Assembly: GCA_017543265.1 (NCBI GenBank)
Contig: JAFYGI010000048.1
Span: forward strand, 1-64,000
Source of the DNA: Bacillota bacterium
GTDB lineage: Bacteria; Bacillota; Clostridia; Lachnospirales; CAG-274
Direction: 5' to 3'
Length of the DNA stretch: 64,000 bases
Shown piece by piece: positions 55,043 through 62,448 of the stretch. How positions within the stretch are numbered: the stretch's first letter is position 1; each line of letters begins with the position of its first letter. The translations under genes and the position numbers were made by a program. The notes below the pieces were generated by a model. It was not told where the DNA came from, did not search any database, and saw only the letters and a program-made list of their open reading frames with translations.

Positions 55043-55582
55043 TCAATACCCCGCCGCCGTTATAACGACATCGGCAAGCACGGTGCACAGCAACGCGGCA
55101 CCAAGCACAAAGGTCACCGTTTTGCTGCACTTTTTATTGAAGAATTTGTTCAGCGCGGGATGCGCCCAAAACACCAGCAGCACGCAGGCAACGCCGAAAA
55201 TAAGCGTGCTGATAAGCGACACCCGCCCCTGAAAGTTGCATATCCAGCGCGAATAATCCCAAAGCCGTCTGTGCAGTACGGCCTCTATCAAAAGGGCACT
55301 CAGATACTCCATAACGGTCACTATAGCCATGCTGAGGAAAAACACCGCCGCAGGCTTATCCTTTTCGGGACGGAACACCCATAATACAACCATGCCGAAA
55401 AAGCCGTATATTATGCAAAGCGGCAGATGCAGCCAGCCCCTGTCCACAATATGTCCCGCAAGTATGCCTTCTGCGGCCATTTCATAAGCCCAGCCGCAGA
55501 AGCTGCAAAACACAAACTCTATCACGCGCGTCCAGAACGGGCACGTTTTTTCGACAAAACCGCTCATAGGCCTTATACGCAT
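55043..55582 (-). CDS. CmpB-like putative ABC-transporter type IV membrane protein
   Basis: 179 residues with five or six transmembrane segments. The family pattern is visible in FVFCSFCGWAYEMAAEGIL, VDRGWLHLPLCIIYGFFGM and MEYLSALLIEAVLHRRLWDY, which match PF06541. Function unproven. The start ATG 55582 overlaps the last codons of glgB by 10 nt, so the two are likely co-translated; ATG 55567 with AAGG upstream is an alternative. Confidence 0.85.
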   Translation of the reverse strand: MRIRPMSGFVEKTCPFWTRVIEFVFCSFCGWAYEMAAEGILAGHIVDRGWLHLPLCIIYGFFGMVVLWVFRPEKDKPAAVFFLSMAIVTVMEYLSALLIEAVLHRRLWDYSRWICNFQGRVSLISTLIFGVACVLLVFWAHPALNKFFNKKCSKTVTFVLGAALLCTVLADVVITAAGY

Positions 55583-57783
55583 TTAAGTATAAGCACGCTC
55601 AGCGGCGGAACATTGACAACAACGCTCCATTCTCTGCCGTGGCTTTCTATACGCTCGGTATAATAGGGATATACGTTTATGACACCGCTGCCGCCGAACT
55701 GCGCCGCATCGGAGTTAAGTATCTCGTGCCAGTTGCCCTCAAACGGCATACCCTGACGGAAGCCCTCGTAGGTGTTGGGCGTAAAGTTGCAGATAACAAC
55801 AAGGGTATCCTCCCTTTTGCTGCCCTTTCTGATAAACGAATAAATGCTCCTGTTGCCGTCGTTGGCATCTATCCACTCAAAGCCCTCCGCGCTGTTGTCG
55901 TTTCTCCACAGCGCCTCGTTTTCAAGGTAGATGTGGTTAAGGCACTTAACATAGTCCAGCATGGTCTGGTGGTGCTGATATTCAAGCAGGAACCAGTCCA
56001 GCGGGCGTTTTTCGTTCCACTCTATAAACTGGCCGAACTCGCCGCCCATAAACAGCAGCTTTTTGCCGGGGAAACCGAACATAAAGCCGTATGCGGCACG
56101 CAGGTTCGCAAACTTCTGCCAAAGGTCGCCGGGCATCTTGTCCAGCATGGACTTTTTGCCGTGTACCACCTCGTCATGGCTGAGCACCAGAATAAATTTT
56201 TCCGTATAGGCATATACCATACCGAAGGTAAGGTTGTTGTGGTGATACTTTCTGTAAACGGGGTCCTTGCCCATATATTCAAGAAAATCGTTCATCCAGC
56301 CCATGTTCCATTTAAGCGTAAAGCCCAGACCGCCGTCCTCCACCGATTTGGTGATATACGGCCATGACGTGGACTCCTCCGCTATCATGTGGACGTGCGG
56401 ATTTCTTTTAACGATTATGGAGTTAAGGTGCTTTAAAAACTCTATCGCATCAAGGTTGTCGCTGCCGCCGTACTTGTTGGGTATCCACTGGCCGTCCTCT
56501 TTTGCGTAGTTAAGGTAAAGCATGGAGGACACGGCATCCACGCGCAGACCGTCTATGTGGTATTTTTCCACCCAGTAAAGCGCATTTGCGATAAGGAAAT
56601 TCTTTACCTCGCTGCGGCCGAAGTTGTATATGAGCGTGCCCCACTCCGCGTGCTCGCCCTGGCGCGGATCGGCGTGCTCGTAAAGGGCGCTGCCGTCAAA
56701 GCGTGCCAGACCGTGTGCATCCTTGGGGAAGTGGGCGGGTACCCAGTCCAGAAATACGCCTATGCCCGCCTGATGGCACTTGTCCACAAAGGTCATAAAC
56801 TCGTCGGGATTGCCGTAGCGGCTTGTGGGCGCATAATAACCCGTTACCTGATAGCCCCACGAACCGTCGTAGGGATGCTCCTCAACGGGCATGAGCTCTA
56901 TATGCGTATAGCCCATTTCCTTAACGTAGGGGATAAGCTGGTCGGCCAGCTCCAGATAGCTGAGGAAGCGGTTTTCCTCCTCCTCGACCTTCTTCCAGGA
57001 GCCGAGATGCACCTCGTATATATTCATGGGCGCATCGAATTTGTCCCTGTTTTCAAGACCCTCGTACCACGCTGCGTCGTTCCATTCGTGCTTGTTTATG
57101 TCAAAGACCAAAGAAGCCGTACTGGGACGCAGCTCGGCAAATTTGCCGTAGGGGTCCTGCTTTTGTATGATGGCGCCGTCTGCCGCCTTTATCTCAAATT
57201 TGTATTTATCGTAATCCACAAGGCCGGGGATAAAGATCTCCCAAACGCCCGAGCCCTCATGCAAAAGGCGCATTGCGTGCCGTCTGCCGTCCCACGAGTT
57301 AAACTCGCCTATAACGCTGACACGCCTTGCGTTGGGTGCCCATACGCCGAAGGCAACACCCGAAACGCCGTCAATGACCGTGGGGTTTGCGCCCAGCTTT
57401 TCATACACCTGATAATTGGTGCCGTTGTTGAAAAGATAAACATCGGTCTCGTCTATCGTGGAGGGGAACGCATAGGCATCGTATGTCTCCCAGTGCGTAT
57501 CCTCGCCCGCGCTTATATCCAGCTTATACCTGAAAGGCACCTGTCTGTCCTTTATAACACATTCAAAAAAGCCGTCAAGATGTATTTTTTCCATCTCGTA
57601 GCGGTTTTCGGGCGCAGCATCGTCCACAACGGTTATTTCGTCGGCCTGCGGTATAAACGCACGCACCACAAGACAATCCTCGCCGCCGTCATTAAACTCA
57701 TGCATACCCAACACCCTGTGCGGGTCCCCGTAATTCGCATTTACTATCTGCTGCAACTCGCTCATATTGATAGTTGTAAGCAT
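55573..57783 (-). CDS. glgB: 1,4-alpha-glucan branching enzyme
   Basis: 736 residues. N-terminal GlgB-specific and CBM48 domains (about 15-225; ANYGDPHRVLGMHEF, FGVWAPNARRVSVIGEFNSW), catalytic GH13 domain (about 240-620) with DGLRVDAV (nucleophile Asp near 415), AEEST (acid Glu near 466) and LSHDEV (Asp near 534), and a C-terminal all-beta domain. Makes alpha-1,6 branches in storage glucan in the cytoplasm. No other glg gene is nearby. Ribosome site AAGGAGGCAGGG; promoter at 57831-57859. Confidence 0.98.
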   Translation of the reverse strand: MLTTINMSELQQIVNANYGDPHRVLGMHEFNDGGEDCLVVRAFIPQADEITVVDDAAPENRYEMEKIHLDGFFECVIKDRQVPFRYKLDISAGEDTHWETYDAYAFPSTIDETDVYLFNNGTNYQVYEKLGANPTVIDGVSGVAFGVWAPNARRVSVIGEFNSWDGRRHAMRLLHEGSGVWEIFIPGLVDYDKYKFEIKAADGAIIQKQDPYGKFAELRPSTASLVFDINKHEWNDAAWYEGLENRDKFDAPMNIYEVHLGSWKKVEEEENRFLSYLELADQLIPYVKEMGYTHIELMPVEEHPYDGSWGYQVTGYYAPTSRYGNPDEFMTFVDKCHQAGIGVFLDWVPAHFPKDAHGLARFDGSALYEHADPRQGEHAEWGTLIYNFGRSEVKNFLIANALYWVEKYHIDGLRVDAVSSMLYLNYAKEDGQWIPNKYGGSDNLDAIEFLKHLNSIIVKRNPHVHMIAEESTSWPYITKSVEDGGLGFTLKWNMGWMNDFLEYMGKDPVYRKYHHNNLTFGMVYAYTEKFILVLSHDEVVHGKKSMLDKMPGDLWQKFANLRAAYGFMFGFPGKKLLFMGGEFGQFIEWNEKRPLDWFLLEYQHHQTMLDYVKCLNHIYLENEALWRNDNSAEGFEWIDANDGNRSIYSFIRKGSKREDTLVVICNFTPNTYEGFRQGMPFEGNWHEILNSDAAQFGGSGVINVYPYYTERIESHGREWSVVVNVPPLSVLILKCV

Positions 57784-57830
57784 ATCCCTGCCTCCTTCTC
57801 TTGATGTATTTTCATCTTATAGCTAATTGT

Positions 57831-57859
57831 ATTTTAACACAACAAACAAAAAAAGTAAA
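57831..57859 (-). promoter_or_regulatory. Candidate promoter of glgB
   Basis: TTTACT (57859-57854), 17 bp, TAAAAT (57836-57831) on the minus strand. Confidence 0.6.
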
Positions 57860-57880
57860 GGGCACCGCCGAAAATTATAA

Positions 57881-58357
57881 TTATCCGAATTTTTCGGCCG
57901 TGACTTCAAACTCGCCCTCGATGCCCGCATTTTCCCTTGCGGCGGTCACGCCAAGCGCCTTATCCACCGAAAGGGCATAAAGCGTGACAAAATATCTGCC
58001 GTTGTTTTCGCCTGTGTCAAAGCCGTCGGCATAGCCCAGCCCGAGCCAGCCGAAGGCCTCGTTTATATTGTCGTACACCGCGGCTATCTTTTCCTCGTCT
58101 GCGGGTGTCAGCTCCCCGCCCGATACCTGCCATGTAATGTTTATCCAGTACATTTCGCTGTCGGGTACGGCGGCATAGCCCTCGGACTCATACCGCTGCT
58201 TGAATTTTTTTAAAAAAAGCTTTGCATTGGCGCACTCTTCCTCCCAGCACTCGCCCGAGGTACCGACCTGCCCGATATGCACGGTGGCCATATCATCGTC
58301 CACCCAGCACTCGGCATAACAAAGCCCTTCGTCCGTGTTTTTGTACAATTTTATCAT
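57881..58357 (-). CDS. Hypothetical protein with WGR-like N-terminus
   Basis: 158 residues. The first 65 residues (YKNTDEGLCYAECWVDDDMA, VHIGQVGTSGECWEEECANA, KLFLKKFKQRYESEGYA) resemble a WGR fold, with GQVGTSGE in the place of the W-G-R turn, but the match is by eye. The C-terminal half is acidic (LTPADEEKIAAVYDNINEAF, GWLGLGYADGFDTGENNGRY) and unrecognised. No signal peptide. It is 42 nt downstream of mazF on the same strand. Confidence 0.7.
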   Translation of the reverse strand: MIKLYKNTDEGLCYAECWVDDDMATVHIGQVGTSGECWEEECANAKLFLKKFKQRYESEGYAAVPDSEMYWINITWQVSGGELTPADEEKIAAVYDNINEAFGWLGLGYADGFDTGENNGRYFVTLYALSVDKALGVTAARENAGIEGEFEVTAEKFG

Positions 58358-58399
58358 ATCGCTGTCCTCTTATGTACGGGCGCACCGTTTATGTACAGC

Positions 58400-58741
58400 C
58401 TAAAGCCCCAGGCTTGTCAAAAGCGCCCTGTCCACCCTGTCCATTATCCTGTCCTCAAGGTGCCCTATCTTTTCGCGCAGGCGGCGTTTATCCACCGTGC
58501 GCACCTGCTCGAGCAGTATGACGGAGTCCTTTGACAGGGAATGGTTCTCCTTGTCTATCTCTATATGCGTGGGCAGCTTCGCCTTGTTTATCTGCGAGGT
58601 TATGGCCGCGCAGATGACCGTCGGGCTGTAGCGGTTGCCCACATTGTTCTGTATTATAAGCACAGGACGCACACCGCCCTGCTCAGAGCCGATAACGGGG
58701 CTCAGGTCCGCATAAAAAATGTCACCGCGTCTTACTGTCAT
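58400..58741 (-). CDS. ndoA: MazF/NdoA mRNA interferase
   Basis: 113 residues from ATG 58741 (ribosome site GGAGGCC). PemK/MazF fold: [59 protein letters not shown], and [13 protein letters not shown]. It cleaves RNA at short sequence motifs. Its usual place downstream of alr is kept, but the 130-nt gap in between does not encode a NdoAI/MazE antitoxin, so the antitoxin may be elsewhere or control may differ. Confidence 0.95.
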   Translation of the reverse strand: MTVRRGDIFYADLSPVIGSEQGGVRPVLIIQNNVGNRYSPTVICAAITSQINKAKLPTHIEIDKENHSLSKDSVILLEQVRTVDKRRLREKIGHLEDRIMDRVDRALLTSLGL

Positions 58742-58871
58742 ATAACCGGCCTCCACTAATTTTATTTTCAAAGGAAGCCCCGCAAACGGCAAAATTTACG
58801 GGCATCCTGAAATCAGTATCGGTGGTATATTGCTTTTTTATACATATTGTGTAAATTTTTTCTGCGGTATC

Positions 58872-60032
58872 TTATAAAATGCCTACCTTTATCACCTTTT
58901 TGCCGCGCAGGTAAACACGCGGCACGCGCTTGCCCACATTGCAGACTATCTCGTAATTTATGGTGGAGGCTATGTCCGCAAGCTCCTCCGCGCTGACGCA
59001 TTTGTCGCCGCAGCAGCCCATCACGGTCACCTCGTCACCCATTTTTATATCCTTGATATGTGTCACGTCCAGCATTATCTGGTCCATGCAGACATTGCCC
59101 ACGACATTTGCGTACTCGCCGTTGACTATGACCCGCGCCTTGTTGGAAAATGCCCTGCTGTAGCCGTCCGCATAGCCTATGGGCACGGTCGCTATCTTTG
59201 ACGGCTTGTCGGTGTAATACGTCCTGCCGTAGCCTATGGGCGTGCCCGCCTCCACCTGCTTTACATAGCTTATATGGGTCTTAAGGCTCATTGCGGGTAT
59301 CAGGTCAAGCTGCGTGCCCACCTCGGTACTGGGCAGCATACCGTAAAGTATTATGCCCGCACGCACCATATCCAGCTGAAGTTCTGGCATATCTATAATC
59401 GCGCCGCTGTTTGCGCAGTGGCGTATAAGCCCCGTGTGTCCGCGCTCTTCAAGCCCCCGCGTCATATACAAAAACCTTTCAAACTGCGTTTTTGTAAAGG
59501 TCTTATCCTTTTCGTCCGCCGTTGAAAAATGTGTGAAAATACCCGTTATTTCAAGATTTGGCAGTTTAAATATGCCGTCTATGACATCAAGGCTTTCCTC
59601 GCAGGGCAAAAAGCCGATGCGTCCCATGCCCGTGTCTATTTTTATATGCGCCTTGGCCGTTTTTCCCATCCTTACCGCGGTCTGCGACAGCTTCTGCGCC
59701 ATCTCAACGGAGAACACCGCCTGCGTAAGGTCGTTTTCTATCACCGTTTCAAGCCTGCTTTCCACCGTGTAGCCCAGTATAAGTATCGGCACGGGGATAT
59801 TTGCCTCCCTCAGCGCACAGCCCTCCTCGCAGGTCGCAATGCCCAGCTGGTCGGCACCGTTGAAAAGGCATATCTTGCTTACCTCGACAGCACCGTGTCC
59901 GTATGCGTCCGCCTTGACCACGGCAAGCATCTTTGTCCCCTTGTCAAGCTGTTTTTTTATCTGTTTTACGTTATTTTCTATCGCATCCAGGTCTATCTGT
60001 GCGATAAGTCTTTGGTATTCAAGCATTTTCAT
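58872..60032 (-). CDS. alr: Alanine racemase
   Basis: 386 residues, PLP-dependent, makes D-alanine for peptidoglycan and spore alanine. PLP lysine in VVKADAYGHG (near residue 40), catalytic Tyr in GYGRTYYTD (near 265), and the terminal VPRVYLRGKK. Its ATG 60032 overlaps the GerS-like lipoprotein stop (ATGA). In C. difficile the gene order gerS-alr is tied to germination, so this alr may have a sporulation role. Confidence 0.97.
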   Translation of the reverse strand: MKMLEYQRLIAQIDLDAIENNVKQIKKQLDKGTKMLAVVKADAYGHGAVEVSKICLFNGADQLGIATCEEGCALREANIPVPILILGYTVESRLETVIENDLTQAVFSVEMAQKLSQTAVRMGKTAKAHIKIDTGMGRIGFLPCEESLDVIDGIFKLPNLEITGIFTHFSTADEKDKTFTKTQFERFLYMTRGLEERGHTGLIRHCANSGAIIDMPELQLDMVRAGIILYGMLPSTEVGTQLDLIPAMSLKTHISYVKQVEAGTPIGYGRTYYTDKPSKIATVPIGYADGYSRAFSNKARVIVNGEYANVVGNVCMDQIMLDVTHIKDIKMGDEVTVMGCCGDKCVSAEELADIASTINYEIVCNVGKRVPRVYLRGKKVIKVGIL

Positions 60033-60658
60033 TCTTCTTTCTTACTTTGTTCGATAGGAGAGAACACGCTGTCCTCTATGTTTTCATTATACTTGAAATC
60101 CGCGAATTTTACAACAATTTTTTCCTTTCCCTCGTCATTAAATACAACAAGCCTTTCGGGCACGCCTTTTTCCTCGTCAAACCACAGCTTTTCCGCGGCA
60201 AACGTCCTGCTCCCGCCGGGTATGTCGGCCTCCAGCACCGTGACCCTGCCGCCCGGCCGTGCGGAGGTGGTGACTGCGGCATCCTCCGCAGAGCGGCTGT
60301 GATTTTCCCAAAAGCTGTACAAAAGCGGCAAGGCACGCTCCGTGTTGTTGGATGCCACCTTTATTTTGTACTTTTCCCCCGCCACCGTCTGCCATACCAG
60401 CTTGCCGTCGTAAATCACGCTTATTCCCTTGTATTCCTCGGGCGCAAGCGTGTCTATGCGGTAGCGGCCGTCCTTTTTGGCGTACTGCACGGTGTCGCAG
60501 GTGTTTTCTCCCTTATTTGATATGTAGGTCACCTCCGCCCTTGCGCTGTAGCTTTCCATGCCCGAAAGCACATCCTGTGCGCTGCTTTTTTTCGCCATGC
60601 CGCAGCCCGTCATTGTCGCAAGCACCAGTAAGACCGCAGTAAAATATACAGTTTTCAT
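60029..60658 (-). CDS. LolA-like lipoprotein, GerS-like
   Basis: 209 residues. Lipoprotein signal with lipobox MTGC (C19), then a LolA-type beta fold: SYSARAEVTYISNKGENTCD, TVQYAKKDGRYRIDTLAPEE, KGISVIYDGKLVWQTVAGEK, GRVTVLEADIPGGSRTFAAE. In C. difficile GerS is such a lipoprotein, binds the amidase CwlD and is needed to make cortex degradable; it is encoded in front of alr, as here. The sequence itself does not prove the GerS role, so call it by context. Divergent from sigK. Confidence 0.85.
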   Translation of the reverse strand: MKTVYFTAVLLVLATMTGCGMAKKSSAQDVLSGMESYSARAEVTYISNKGENTCDTVQYAKKDGRYRIDTLAPEEYKGISVIYDGKLVWQTVAGEKYKIKVASNNTERALPLLYSFWENHSRSAEDAAVTTSARPGGRVTVLEADIPGGSRTFAAEKLWFDEEKGVPERLVVFNDEGKEKIVVKFADFKYNENIEDSVFSPIEQSKKEE

Positions 60659-60721
60659 ATCCCTGCTCCTTTTTGTTTTTTATAATTATATAAGATATAT
60701 ACCTGCTTTATGTGGTGCGCC

Positions 60722-60750
60722 GATATTTTTTTGCCGAACAGGCACACAGT
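60722..60750 (+). promoter_or_regulatory. Candidate sigma-E promoter of sigK
   Basis: GATATT (60722-60727), 15 bp, CACACAGT (60743-60750), resembling the sporulation sigma-E consensus (ATATT and CATACANT, six of eight). It would start transcription near 60757, with 45 nt to the start codon. Confidence 0.4.
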
Positions 60751-60801
60751 TCATGTCCGCGGAATAGTATATATTCAGGCTGTCGCAACAGGAGTAAAAA
60801 T

Positions 60802-61476
60802 ATGCTTGTATTATTGCTTAAATACTGTTTTTTGTTTTCCTACACGGGTGAGGGCGGCAGTTTTCCCGACCCCCTTACCCCGAAAGAGGAGGAGGAATGT
60901 CTTATACTTGCGGAGCAGGGCGACAAGGCGGCAAGAGACAGACTGATAGAGCATAACCTGCGTCTGGTCGCGCATATAGCAAAAAAGTATGTAAATTACC
61001 GTAAAGAAAACGAGGATCTTATACCCGCGGGAACGATAGGACTGATAAAAGCGGTATGCACCTTCAGGCGCAGCAAGGGCAGCAAGCTTGGCACGTATGC
61101 GGCGCGGTGCATAGAAAACGAGATGCTTATGTGTCTGCGCAGCGCCAAAAAGCACCGCAGCGACATAAGTTTGCAGGATACCGCAGGCACCGACAAGGAC
61201 GGCAGCGGCGTGATGCTGCAGGACAGGATAGCCGACACATCAAAAAGTGTGGAGGACAGTATAGAGGATAAGATGCAGCTCGGGCAGATACGGGTACTGA
61301 TGAAGCAGCTGCTGACCGAGCGGGAGCAGCTTATAATAAAACTGCGCTACGGTCTCGGGTCGGGAAAGGAAATGACCCAGCGCGAAATAGCCGCAGGGCT
61401 TGGCATAAGCCGCAGCTATGTATCACGCATAGAGACCGCAGCGCTTAAAAAGCTGCGTGCAGGTATGCTCGGTTAA
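60802..61476 (+). CDS. sigK: Sporulation sigma factor SigK (with apparent pro-sequence)
   Basis: 224 residues from ATG 60802 (AGGAG 8 nt upstream). Sigma-70 regions 2 (LIEHNLRLVAHIAKKYVNYR, DLIPAGTIGLIKAV, KLGTYAARCIENEMLMCLRS) and 4 (KEMTQREIAAGLGISRSYVS), matching SigK, the late mother-cell sigma factor. A hydrophobic N-terminus (MLVLLLKYCFLFSY) sits where Bacillus pro-SigK has its inhibitory pro-sequence; C. difficile SigK lacks one. The gene is continuous, not split by a skin element. Its 3' end overlaps the CBS gene tail-to-tail. Confidence 0.95.
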   Translation: MLVLLLKYCFLFSYTGEGGSFPDPLTPKEEEECLILAEQGDKAARDRLIEHNLRLVAHIAKKYVNYRKENEDLIPAGTIGLIKAVCTFRRSKGSKLGTYAARCIENEMLMCLRSAKKHRSDISLQDTAGTDKDGSGVMLQDRIADTSKSVEDSIEDKMQLGQIRVLMKQLLTEREQLIIKLRYGLGSGKEMTQREIAAGLGISRSYVSRIETAALKKLRAGMLG

Positions 61477-62192
61477 AAAAGGTCGGGAGCATCGCGCAGT
61501 ATGGAATAGGGTGTCATCATGGCCAGGATATGCTCGTCCGAATGGCCGTTTTCCGTAAGGAACACCGCCGAAAGCTGTTTCATGCTGCGCACGTCTATTT
61601 TAAAAAGCTTGGATACCTCGTGCAGCGTGGTATCGCGCGAAACAAAGGCAAAATACTCGTTGGTATGCTTGTGCAGGGGCAGATAATCCCTAACAAGCTC
61701 CAGCGACGTGTCAAAATTGCCTACCTCCTTTGCCTGTGAAAGGTAGGTATAAAGCACATTGGCGCTGAAAACGCCGAATATCTTCCCCGACTCTATAACG
61801 GGCACATGGGTAAAGCCCATTGTCTGCATATAGCGCACGACATCGACTATATTGCTTTTAAGATTAACGGTGTACATATTGTTTATCTTTACGGCGTAGT
61901 CTATGGCGCGGGGAGGGTTTTGTATGTTTTCGATAAGTTTTTTTAAAAACTCCACCATCTCGGGTGAGGGCGATATGGCATAGCTGCTGTTTACCCTGGG
62001 CGTATGCACAAGGAAGTTGCGCACCACCCTGCAATAGTTTATATCCTCCTTGTATTCGCGCAGCTGCGGCAGGTTCATAAGACGGCCGATAATGTTTTCG
62101 TTATCGGGCGATTTTTTGAAATACGCCGCTCTGCCCTCGTTTTCAAGGCGTGCATAAAGGTCGAGAAATTCTTCCGCTGTGGTATTTTCCAT
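61473..62192 (-). CDS. CBS-domain protein
   Basis: 239 residues. N-terminal helical region (1-95; EEFLDLYARLENEGRAAYFK, YCRVVRNFLVHTPRV), possibly HEPN-like with the RNFLVH motif, then a CBS pair (about 98-235; YTVNLKSNIVDVVRYMQTMG, FTHVPVIESGKIFGVFSANV, ...SVFLTENGHSDEHILAMMTP). CBS pairs bind adenine nucleotides. Function unknown. Its stop codon lies within the sigK stop region (61473-61476), so the two genes converge without a terminator between them. Confidence 0.85.
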   Translation of the reverse strand: MENTTAEEFLDLYARLENEGRAAYFKKSPDNENIIGRLMNLPQLREYKEDINYCRVVRNFLVHTPRVNSSYAISPSPEMVEFLKKLIENIQNPPRAIDYAVKINNMYTVNLKSNIVDVVRYMQTMGFTHVPVIESGKIFGVFSANVLYTYLSQAKEVGNFDTSLELVRDYLPLHKHTNEYFAFVSRDTTLHEVSKLFKIDVRSMKQLSAVFLTENGHSDEHILAMMTPYSILRDAPDLF

Positions 62193-62358
62193 GTTTCTGC
62201 CCCCTTTTCTGCGGGACGACGGGTGTGTCCCTTTTTTTACATTTTAACATATATGTACACAATAGTCAAATCAAAACCGCCTTTTGTGCACGGTTTTCAT
62301 GTATTTTTTATTTTTATGCCCGCCCGAAAAAAAAATTTAAAAATTTAGCCAAAATATA
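62193..62358. other. AT-rich intergenic region
   Basis: Between the CBS gene and the GGDEF gene promoter. It holds a short AAAACCG/CGGTTTT pair near 62275-62300 and A/T runs. No ORF or terminator is supported. Confidence 0.4.
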
Positions 62359-62387
62359 TTTACATTTGCCAAAAAATTTATTATAAT
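62359..62387 (+). promoter_or_regulatory. Promoter of the GGDEF gene
   Basis: TTTACA (62359-62364), 17 bp, TATAAT (62382-62387). Confidence 0.8.
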
Positions 62388-62390
62388 AGG

Positions 62391-62433
62391 GTTGTATAAC
62401 CTGCGGCATTGTCCGCAGCAAAGCGGAGACAAC
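62391..62433 (+). promoter_or_regulatory. Structured leader with two mutually exclusive hairpins
   Basis: CTGCGG (62401-62406) can pair with CCGCAG (62413-62418), or CCGC (62413-62416) can pair with GCGG (62423-62426). The second pairing breaks the first. It sits between the promoter and the ribosome site AGGTGGG; an RNA switch is possible but unproven. Confidence 0.4.
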
Positions 62434-62448
62434 TTTTACAGGTGGGTG

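Noticed and set aside
58742-58871. Ten-codon and longer open frames between alr and mazF as an antitoxin
   Set aside because: The frames are too short or run into mazF and show no MazE-like features.
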